Assembly (NCBI RefSeq): GCF_009690845.1 | Contig: NZ_VWSJ01000004.1 | Span: 1-64,000, forward strand | Source of the DNA: Campylobacter portucalensis | Lineage (GTDB): Bacteria > Campylobacterota > Campylobacteria > Campylobacterales > Campylobacteraceae | Reading direction: 5' to 3' | DNA length: 64,000 nt | Part shown: positions 57,548 through 64,000 of the stretch, piece after piece | How positions within the stretch are numbered: position 1 is the first letter of the stretch | Layout of the letters: each line of letters opens with the position of its first letter | Notes under the pieces: model-generated | What the model was told of the DNA's origin: nothing | The model's input: only the letters and a program-made list of their open reading frames with translations | The model's database searches: none | Translations under genes and position numbers: made by a program

Positions 57548-58320
57548 GATTGTAAATTTAAGGTAGATTTGTAGCAAGATTTTGCATTAATTAGATGGAT
57601 AAATTTAATATTTGAGAGTTAATTGTATAGATAAATTTAGCTGTTTTTAGAATTTTATTTTTGAATTTTAAGAAACATATGCTAATTCTTTGAATCATTT
57701 ATGGCTAGCTTAATAGCTAAATTTTGCTTTAAATAAGTGTAAATTTAAATTCTATCTTGTATGATATAAAAAATTTCTTAGCAACAAATATCCAATATTA
57801 TAAGAAGAAGTGATTTGCTGAAGTTAGCCATAAAGCTAGATTTGATATGGCAAATACGTAAAAGCATAATTGAAGGAATTTTTTTGTGGATAGAATAATT
57901 AAGATAAATATAAAAATTTTTGAATTATTTTGAGATAATAAAACCTTCAAATTGAATGTAAAAAATAATGAGAGCTTTGATGCTAAAAAGTGTTGTGGAA
58001 TAAGTGGTGGCAAGTTTATATTTTAGGGAAAAATAGCCAAAACTGCTTTTACTGATTTTAGGCGGATGTATTGACTTAAAAGCCTTAAAATTTACTAAGA
58101 TGCGAAAATTTATAGTAGATTTGCTAAGCCAATTATAGTAAAATAACATATCTAACGAGATCGAATTTTAGACTTATGCTAAACATATACTAGTTGATTT
58201 TAAGAACTTTTAGCTAATTATTATTTTATTTAAAAACAAGTTTAGATATAAAAATTAATAAAAAATCGGTAAGAAAAATTTTTTAAGCTAAAAAAATTTA
58301 AATACACGCAAATTTCAAGA
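57548..58320. other. Gene-free region with a faint coding relic
   Basis: About 770 AT-rich bases. The only coding-like signal is on the plus strand around 57930-58150: one frame reads NVKNNESFDAKKCCGISGGK, then KIAKTAFTDFRRMY, then DAKIYSRFAKPIIVK, with three in-frame stops between. It looks like an old dead gene end but the family is not recognised. Minus-strand open stretches here have no ribosome sites or protein-like composition. Confidence 0.3.
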
Positions 58321-58321
58321 T

Positions 58322-58346
58322 CAGAAAAGACTTGAAGCCTTTTCTG
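58322..58346 (-). terminator. Candidate stem-loop after the BamE-OmpA gene
   Basis: CAGAAAAG and CTTTTCTG form an 8-bp stem around a 9-base loop, 9 bases past the minus-strand stop. The following ATCTT is a weak tail. Confidence 0.4.
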
Positions 58347-58355
58347 GAGTTATTG

Positions 58356-59126
58356 TTAATTTTTAACTATTATATTTACTCTTCTATTTGGTGCTAGACA
58401 CTCAATTAATTCTTGTTTTTTAAGCTTTTTATCGCACTCTTTTACAGGTTCACTCTCGCCAACTCCATAAAATAAAATTATTGTTTCATCAAAACCATTC
58501 TTTGTAAATTCATCTTTTACACTTTTTGCTCTATCAAAAGATAAGACTAAATTTGAAGATTCTTTGCCAATCATATCTGTATGTCCAACTATTTTTATGG
58601 TTTTTGCTTTTTTAGAATTTATTTGAGATATGATGTTATTAATCTCTTTTACTCCATCTTGTTTTAAGGTTGATTTTGCAAAATCAAATAAAATATCGTT
58701 TGAGATAGTGAAATTTTGAGTATTTACTAAATCTTGACAGCTTTGTGGCTCATAAAAGAAACTTCGAGCTTTATATTTGTTATCAAAAATGATTTTAAAT
58801 TGACATATTTTATCTTCTTCTTTGGCTGCTTGTTTTAGATTAAAAAGATAATCCCATTCAATAACACCATATAGTCCTTCATCAAAATGTGGATGATCTA
58901 TTAAGCTTTTTATCTCATCTTTAGACATTCCAGCTTCTATTTTTCTTAAATTTTCTAAGCTAGGATAAGTTGGACCATTTCTAGAAATATCTTTTGGATC
59001 TGGAAATTTAACTTCATCTCTTGACACTATCCCGTCTTTTGGAATTCTATCGCTTACTTTGTAAGAACATCCACTAACAGCTAATAAAGTCAAGCTAAAA
59101 GCTAGTAATTTTAAACATTTTTTCAT
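58356..59126 (-). CDS. Lipoprotein with BamE (SmpA/OmlA)-like and OmpA C-terminal domains
   Basis: A 256-residue lipoprotein: signal peptide with lipobox VSGC (Cys20). A BamE-like domain includes KIEAGMSKDEIKSLIDHPHF and WDYLFNL. A C-terminal OmpA/Pal-like peptidoglycan-binding domain follows (ISNDILFDFAKSTL, KIVGHTDMIG, FDRAKSVKDEF, APNRRVNIIV). It should tie the outer membrane to peptidoglycan, possibly with a link to barrel assembly. Its start overlaps the upstream gene by 4 bases. Confidence 0.88.
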   Translation of the reverse strand: MKKCLKLLAFSLTLLAVSGCSYKVSDRIPKDGIVSRDEVKFPDPKDISRNGPTYPSLENLRKIEAGMSKDEIKSLIDHPHFDEGLYGVIEWDYLFNLKQAAKEEDKICQFKIIFDNKYKARSFFYEPQSCQDLVNTQNFTISNDILFDFAKSTLKQDGVKEINNIISQINSKKAKTIKIVGHTDMIGKESSNLVLSFDRAKSVKDEFTKNGFDETIILFYGVGESEPVKECDKKLKKQELIECLAPNRRVNIIVKN

Positions 59127-59725
59127 ATTTTTCCTTTTTTCGAATTTATGTTTTGATATATTTTTGAATTTTTGCGATACATTGGTTGAATTTGATTTAT
59201 ATAAACTAGACTATTTTTTATGTTTGATATTTCATAATTATTTTTTGTTCCAAAAGATGTTACTGACTCATTTTTTAACTTAAATAGTTTTACATTTTTA
59301 GGAAGAGATTTTTCAAGACCTTTTTTCTGAAAAGTCTCATAGCTTCTATCGCCATATTCTCCATCTAATTTATCATCTTCCATTATAAAAAGATATAGAG
59401 TTTTTGTAGTTTTTGCTAATGAATTTAGATGTTTTTCAAGCAGATCTATACGAGGCATTATAAGTAAAATTTCATCTGAATTTATAAGTGGTTTATTCTC
59501 ATAATTTTTAAAATCTTTATATATTTTATAGCCCGTTTGAGATAATTCTAACAAAATATCTGCTTCAATCCTATCAGCTTCTCCAATAAGCGGAGTTGGA
59601 AGATTTGTTTCCATCATAAAACCAGCACGAAAAGTCTCTTTTAGAAAATCTATATTGCTAGATGCAAAAATAGACATTTTTAAAGCAAATAAAACAAAAA
59701 AAGTTGATATCAAAAATTTAAACAC
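59123..59725 (-). CDS. Exported protein of unknown function
   Basis: A 200-residue protein with a signal peptide (cleavage likely after SIFAS near residue 22). The mature part has an alpha/beta pattern (EILLIMPRIDLLEKHLNSLA, TLYLFIMEDDKLDGEYGD), a central charged segment and a Lys/Asn-rich tail. No family is recognised. It is coupled (4-base overlap) to the downstream BamE-OmpA lipoprotein gene, so the two probably act together in the envelope. Confidence 0.75.
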   Translation of the reverse strand: MFKFLISTFFVLFALKMSIFASSNIDFLKETFRAGFMMETNLPTPLIGEADRIEADILLELSQTGYKIYKDFKNYENKPLINSDEILLIMPRIDLLEKHLNSLAKTTKTLYLFIMEDDKLDGEYGDRSYETFQKKGLEKSLPKNVKLFKLKNESVTSFGTKNNYEISNIKNSLVYINQIQPMYRKNSKIYQNINSKKGKI

Positions 59726-59807
59726 ACTTTGCCTTTATATAAATTTAGCCCACTATTATATCATAATTTTTATTAGTTAATGTAAAATTAAAACATAAAA
59801 TTTATCA

Positions 59808-60236
59808 TTAAACTCTTAAAAAAATATCAAAACTAAAATTTAAAGCAATATCTTCATTAAAAAATTCCACTCTATAAATCATATCGTGAATGCAGTTACT
59901 AAAAATAACAATCCCTTCATAATTGCCATTTTGGTATGAAAAATCCACGTTAATCTCGCCCATATACATATTTGTGCCTTTAATTTTTGCTTTTAAATTT
60001 AAATTTGGAGTTAAACCTGAAATCTTTAATAAAGTCTGATTCATAGCGCGAAGTGGTTTTGGTGTAAGAGATACATTGATTAAAGCTCCTTGATAATTAT
60101 ACACACAATCTTCTATACTTAAATGGCATTTTAAATTTAATTCAGGCAAGGTGGATGGAGTTTTATCAAAGGTATTATAAATTTTCCAACCCGCAAAAAT
60201 AGCTACAATAAATAAAAAACTAACTATTTTTTTCAT
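59808..60236 (-). CDS. Membrane-anchored periplasmic protein, possibly FixH/YtkA-like
   Basis: A 142-residue protein with one N-terminal hydrophobic helix (residues 3-21) and a periplasmic beta-rich domain. Three cysteines (CHLSIEDC and NCIHD) and the pattern KGTNMYMGEINVDF...NYEGIVIFSNC resemble small YtkA/FixH-type beta-sandwich domains, but this is a weak likeness. It overlaps the xth stop by 4 bases, so it is translated from the same message. Confidence 0.7.
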   Translation of the reverse strand: MKKIVSFLFIVAIFAGWKIYNTFDKTPSTLPELNLKCHLSIEDCVYNYQGALINVSLTPKPLRAMNQTLLKISGLTPNLNLKAKIKGTNMYMGEINVDFSYQNGNYEGIVIFSNCIHDMIYRVEFFNEDIALNFSFDIFLRV

Positions 60237-60994
60237 ATCTCAATATCTAGTTCTATTCCGATTGGACAGTGATCGCTTCCATAAATTTCATCCAATATAA
60301 AGGCATCTTTTAGATGGGGTTTTAAATTTTCACTAATAAAAAAATAATCTATCCGCCAACCTATATTTTTCACTCTAGCATTAAATCTATAGCTCCACCA
60401 CGAGTATTTTTCTAAATTTGGATATAAATATCTAAAAGTATCTATAAAACCACTTTCTAAAAGCTTACTTATCCACTCTCTTTCGCAATCTAAAAATCCA
60501 CTTCTTTTGCTATTTGCTTTTGGATTTGTAAGATCTATTGGCATATGTGCTGTATTGACATCGCCACAAATTATGATTTTTTTATCCTCTTTTTGTAAAT
60601 TTTTTATATAAGATAAGAAAGAATCGTAAAATTTCATCTTATAATCAAGCCTATCATCGCCATTTTGACCATTTGGAAAGTATATATTAAATAAAACTAT
60701 ATCATTAAAACGATGTTCTAAAACCCTTCCTTCATCATCGCTAAAAAACATAGATTTCATACAAGTTGTTTGAAAATTTACCAAACTCATTACGCCTGAA
60801 TATCCCGCCTTTTTTGCTTGATTTATGTTTATTTCTTTAAAAGGAAGTTCATAAATTTCAGATGGAATTTGATCGCTATTTGCCTTAATCTCTTGAAGTG
60901 CTAAAAAATCAGGATTAAATTCTTCTATCCATAAAAATGCATCCTTATTAACTGCTGCTCTTATACCATTAACATTCCACGAAATAAATTTCAA
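60233..60994 (-). CDS. xth: Exodeoxyribonuclease III / AP endonuclease
   Basis: A 253-residue Mg-dependent DNA repair enzyme cutting at abasic sites. It has FISWNVNGIRAAV, the metal Glu in LALQEIKA, CGDVNTAHMPIDL and the C-terminal active-site YGSDHCPIGIELDI. It is divergent from pit and first in a run of four minus-strand genes. Confidence 0.96.
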   Translation of the reverse strand: MKFISWNVNGIRAAVNKDAFLWIEEFNPDFLALQEIKANSDQIPSEIYELPFKEININQAKKAGYSGVMSLVNFQTTCMKSMFFSDDEGRVLEHRFNDIVLFNIYFPNGQNGDDRLDYKMKFYDSFLSYIKNLQKEDKKIIICGDVNTAHMPIDLTNPKANSKRSGFLDCEREWISKLLESGFIDTFRYLYPNLEKYSWWSYRFNARVKNIGWRIDYFFISENLKPHLKDAFILDEIYGSDHCPIGIELDIEI

Positions 60995-61113
60995 ATTTAA
61001 TCCTTTTTTTGACTTTATTATATAAAATTTTTAATTAAAATATCTTTTAATTTTTTGGTAAATTTATAAATATTTAGCTAAAATATGGCTTTAAAATTTT
61101 AAAAGGAAATTAT

Positions 61114-62670
61114 ATGCAAAAATTAGGCTTTGTTTTTGGTGGTTTATTTTTGTTATCGTGTGTATATTTTTTTATGTGGGGTTATGAATTTATCGGTAGT
61201 GCAAATAAAATTCTTTTTACTTTAGCCGCAATTTTTGGTATTTTTATGGCTTTTAATATCGGTGGAAATGATGTTGCAAATTCATTTGGTACAAGTGTTG
61301 GTGCTAAAACTTTAACCTTAACTCAAGCTCTTTGTGTGGCCGCTATTTTTGAGGTAAGTGGTGCAGTTTTAGCGGGCGGAGAAGTAACATCAACAATCAG
61401 AAATGGCATAATTGATTTAAGTAAGATAAACGTATCTTCAAATGATTTTATTTTTATAATGACAAGTTCTTTAATGGCTGCTTCTATTTGGCTTTTTGTG
61501 GCTACTAAAAAAGGATGGCCAGTCTCTACAACTCACGCCATAATAGGAGCAATAGTTGGTTCTGGCATAACTCTTGGTTTTATAATAGACAATCCTACTA
61601 TCTCTCCTTTTTCTTTAGTTAAATGGTCAAAAATAGGATCTATAGCATTTTCTTGGGTATTATCTCCTTTACTTGGTGGAATTTGTTCTTATATAATTTA
61701 TAGGGCCATTAAAAAATATATACTAAACTACAACGCAATAGCTGAACTTAAAATAGAAAAAATAAAAAAGAGAAAGAAGAAACTCAAAAAAGAGCATAAA
61801 AAAATTTATGATGAACTAGATGAGTCGGGTAAATTGAAACTCAATGAAGCTATGAATCGCGATATATACACAATGAAAGATCCAAATTTTAATGTTGATG
61901 AGTTAGACAGTGAATATTTTATTGAAATGTGCAAACTAGATAAACAAAAAGATGAGCTTAAATCGCATCACGCTCTTGAATTTGGTGTTCCTTTAATAGC
62001 TGCAGTTGGAGTTGGTCTTGTAAGCAGTATGCTTATATTTAAAGGGCTAAAAAATTTGGATTTAGGATTAAGTATTTTACATAATTTTTTAATTATAGCG
62101 ATGATAAGTTCTATAACGTGGTTTAGTGTTTTTATATTTGCTAAAACTCAAAGAAGAAGTGATTTATCAAAATCTACATTTTTAATGTTTTCTTGGTTGC
62201 AAGTTTTTACAGCTTGCGGTTTTGCTTTTTCTCATGGTTCAAATGATATTGCAAATGCAGTTGGACCTTTTGCTGCTGTTATCGATACATTAGCTACAAA
62301 TAGTGTAAATAAAGAGACGTTAATATCTCCTGTTGTTATGGTAACTTTTGCTATTTCTTTGATAGCTGGGCTTTGGTTTATTGGAAAAGAGGTTATTCAA
62401 ACGGTTGGTTCAAATTTGACTAAAATTCACCCTGCTTCTGGCTTTAGTGCTGAATTATCTGCTGCAAGTATAGTGATGATGGCTTCTATTTTAGGTCTTC
62501 CTGTATCATCTACGCATATTTTAATTGGTGCTGTTTTGGGTATAGGGATAGTAAATAGCGATACTAACTGGAAATTAATGAAGCCTATAGCTTTAGCTTG
62601 GATTATAACTTTGCCAGTTGCAGCTTTGATAAGCTCTATTTCATTTTTGATTATAAGGGCTATTTTTTAA
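61114..62670 (+). CDS. Inorganic phosphate permease (PiT family)
   Basis: A 518-residue membrane transporter with about 10-12 helices. The two inverted PiT signatures are present: GGNDVANSFGTSVGAKTLTL near the N terminus and SHGSNDIANAVGPFAAV in the C-terminal half. They are separated by a long charged cytoplasmic loop (about residues 210-285, very Lys/Glu-rich). It takes up phosphate with a cation. It is a single gene with AAAGGAAATT before the ATG and no pit accessory (DUF47) gene beside it. Confidence 0.93.
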   Translation: MQKLGFVFGGLFLLSCVYFFMWGYEFIGSANKILFTLAAIFGIFMAFNIGGNDVANSFGTSVGAKTLTLTQALCVAAIFEVSGAVLAGGEVTSTIRNGIIDLSKINVSSNDFIFIMTSSLMAASIWLFVATKKGWPVSTTHAIIGAIVGSGITLGFIIDNPTISPFSLVKWSKIGSIAFSWVLSPLLGGICSYIIYRAIKKYILNYNAIAELKIEKIKKRKKKLKKEHKKIYDELDESGKLKLNEAMNRDIYTMKDPNFNVDELDSEYFIEMCKLDKQKDELKSHHALEFGVPLIAAVGVGLVSSMLIFKGLKNLDLGLSILHNFLIIAMISSITWFSVFIFAKTQRRSDLSKSTFLMFSWLQVFTACGFAFSHGSNDIANAVGPFAAVIDTLATNSVNKETLISPVVMVTFAISLIAGLWFIGKEVIQTVGSNLTKIHPASGFSAELSAASIVMMASILGLPVSSTHILIGAVLGIGIVNSDTNWKLMKPIALAWIITLPVAALISSISFLIIRAIF

Positions 62671-63356
62671 TTTATTTTATAAATAAATTTTTAAAAAATT
62701 TGCATATTAAAATGTTAAATTTAAAAAGCTTAATAAAATTAATCAGATTTTTTATTATCAGTTTTAATAGAATTTGATGTGAGTTTTCTATTTTAATATA
62801 ACGCCAAAAACTAGTGCTTTTTAAAATAAATTTTTCTTAATCCTTTTAATTTGGCAATTCTAGTCTTATAATATCCCTAAAATTTTCAATTCTATAGCAT
62901 TGTGCTTGATTTGGTGGCATAGAAGTAGTTTTGCATCATAAACTTTTAAGTATCAGAGTAAATTTAAGATCAAATTGCTACAAAAATCTAATTTTACGAT
63001 TTGGTATTTACCATTCGCTTTAAAGGCTCAAATAAGGACCCGTTTTATATCTTCTTTTAGTTTTTTGCTTACAGTTACGAGTAAAACGCAGGAAACTTTA
63101 ATGCTTGCACACAACTTTTTTATAAAAACAAGCAAGATTTTTATAAAATAGCTCTTTTATTTCGCCACTGAGTTTTAATTTGCAAAAAATTACTTTTTGT
63201 TAATTTTCACACTCTTTTAACTTTTAAATTTGAATTTTTTAAAATTTATCTTATTTTTTGAAATTTTACAAATTCTAGCAACCTTTATGACTTTCAAATA
63301 AAAATAAAAACTTCAATTTTTCACGAATTGAGTCTAAATTTTAGCGTTAAAATTTC
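62671..63356. other. Gene-free region, possibly decayed coding DNA on the minus strand
   Basis: About 690 AT-rich bases. On the minus strand one frame between about 63125 and 62865 runs some 90 codons with only a few stops (pieces such as SCVLLVTVSKKLKEDIKRVL and AFKANGKYQIVKLDFCSNLI), which is more open than chance suggests. No family or start is recognised. A plus-strand stem CTTGC/GCAAG lies near 63105-63136. Nothing else is supported. Confidence 0.3.
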
Positions 63357-63394
63357 ATATCTAAATTTAAATATTAATTTTTAAATTTAGATAT
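63357..63394 (-). terminator. Stem-loop after the AI-2E transporter gene
   Basis: ATATCTAAATTTAA and TTAAATTTAGATAT form a perfect 14-bp stem around 10 bases, 25 bases beyond the minus-strand stop. The tail is not a clean T tract. Confidence 0.5.
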
Positions 63395-63419
63395 TAAGGC
63401 TTTTAAAATAAAAGTAAAA

Positions 63420-64000
63420 TTATTCAGCTTTGTTGCTAAGCAGTATGGCTATTAATTTTGTTTTTGGATTCATATTTAAAGCTATTTGAATACTCATCGT
63501 AAGTGGCACTGCTAAAAATAATCCGCCAACTCCAAAAACAAATCCCCAAACCAATAAGCTTGCAAGCACAGAAATTACAGAAAGCCCAAGTCCATCTCCT
63601 AAAAATTTTGGCTCGACAATAGAGCCTATTATTGTATTTGGCACTAAATATATTAAAAACACCCATACAAAATCTACAAATCCACCACTCAAAAGAGTAA
63701 CAAAAAGTGCTGGAATGGCTGCTACTACAGATCCTATCGTTGGAATATAATTTAATACAAAAGCAACCACACCCCAAAGAGTTGCATATGGAATTCCTAG
63801 CACACTAAGTCCAATACCAATAATTATGCCTGTTAGAGCCGATGATATGGTTTTTATAAGGAGGTATCTTTTTAGATTGTAAGCAAATTCGTGAACAAAT
63901 TTACTGGTTTGAGGATTTTTTTGATCTATATAATTAATTTTTGCTTTCATAGTAACTGCTTCAAAGAGCATAAAAGCTACTAAAAGAACTATAAAAAATG
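63420..64000 (-). CDS. AI-2E family transporter, C-terminal part (gene runs off the window)
   Basis: The frame is open to the window edge, so the 5' end lies outside; the internal ATG at 63971 is not the start. The visible ~193 residues hold four to five membrane helices of the AI-2E/UPF0118 family. They include KRYLLIKTISSALTGIIIGIG, WGVVAFVLNYIPTIGSVVAAIP, the conserved NTIIGSIVEPKFLGDGLGLS and a final FGVGGLFLAVPLTM. Members move small molecules or ions (AI-2, Na+/H+); the substrate is unknown here. Confidence 0.9.
   Translation of the reverse strand, partial: FFIVLLVAFMLFEAVTMKAKINYIDQKNPQTSKFVHEFAYNLKRYLLIKTISSALTGIIIGIGLSVLGIPYATLWGVVAFVLNYIPTIGSVVAAIPALFVTLLSGGFVDFVWVFLIYLVPNTIIGSIVEPKFLGDGLGLSVISVLASLLVWGFVFGVGGLFLAVPLTMSIQIALNMNPKTKLIAILLSNKAE

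Noticed and set aside
57798-58149. Two minus-strand open frames in the spacer after pldA
   Set aside because: No ribosome binding sites, Phe/Ser/Leu-rich random composition and no motif. The plus-strand relic is the more protein-like reading.
63436-63777. Cys/Ser-rich alternative frame inside the AI-2E transporter gene
   Set aside because: It overlaps a frame with clear membrane helices and family motifs and has no start signal.

Overview
The window is AT-rich chromosomal DNA from an epsilonproteobacterium (Campylobacterota), most likely a Campylobacter species other than C. jejuni. The evidence is gene content and order. The futalosine menaquinone genes mqnD and mqnA are both present. The blocks tkt-ispA-ybaB-panD-murE-nfu, infA-rpmJ-rpsM-rpsK-rpsD-rpoA-rplQ, recA-eno-ftsL-like, moaC-DUF493-coiled coil, surA-like/gltX-malic enzyme-upp-mqnA and dxr-cdsA-NFACT are typical Campylobacter neighbourhoods. 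I see no rRNA genes, CRISPR array, prophage or intact insertion sequence.

Layout. 1-4.1 kb: a type IV pilin-like pseudopilin, then a GmrSD-like DUF262/DUF1524 protein translationally coupled to an OpgB/MdoB-like phosphoglycerol transferase. 4.3-9.8 kb (minus): transketolase, prenyl diphosphate synthase, YbaB, PanD, MurE, a conserved unknown and an Nfu scaffold. 9.9-14.6 kb (minus): the alpha-operon ribosomal/RNA polymerase block headed by infA, with a sodium/glutamate symporter upstream. 14.8-15.8 kb: a tsdA-like dihaem cytochrome c gene broken by three frameshifts. 15.9-20.8 kb (minus): mqnD-murB, followed by an inserted restriction-modification cassette (two methyltransferases flanking an HNH nuclease) and a secreted ankyrin-like protein. 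20.8-26.4 kb (plus): recA, eno, an FtsL-like protein, thiD and a TonB-dependent receptor. 26.4-27.5 kb: decayed DNA with an IS1595-family transposase relic. 27.5-33.5 kb (minus): cysQ, gltA, a CPA2 antiporter, topA and dcd.

33.6-41.4 kb (plus): accB-accC, tRNA-Ser(GGA), a candidate small RNA, moaC, DUF493, a coiled-coil protein, an SbmA-like transporter, a CNNM/CorC protein and tsaD. 41.5-50 kb: a SurA-like chaperone (minus), then gltX, malic enzyme, pncB, upp, an MliC-like lipoprotein, mqnA, gdhA and a tiny secreted peptide. 50.4-54.6 kb (minus): NFACT, cdsA, dxr and a decayed gene. 54.6-57.5 kb (plus): leuC, mobA and pldA. 58.4-61 kb (minus): xthA, two unknown envelope proteins and a BamE-OmpA lipoprotein. 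The window ends with a Pit permease and a partial AI-2E family transporter.

Most of the window is housekeeping sequence. The accessory or unusual parts are the DUF262-OpgB pair, the restriction-modification cassette with a degenerate AdoMet motif in one methyltransferase, the broken tsdA, the transposase relic, the decayed gene behind dxr, a perfect 18-bp-arm palindrome carrying the divergent mqnD/recA promoters, and a short RNA candidate displaying an anti-Shine-Dalgarno CCUCC. I did not find a convincing wholly new multigene system.
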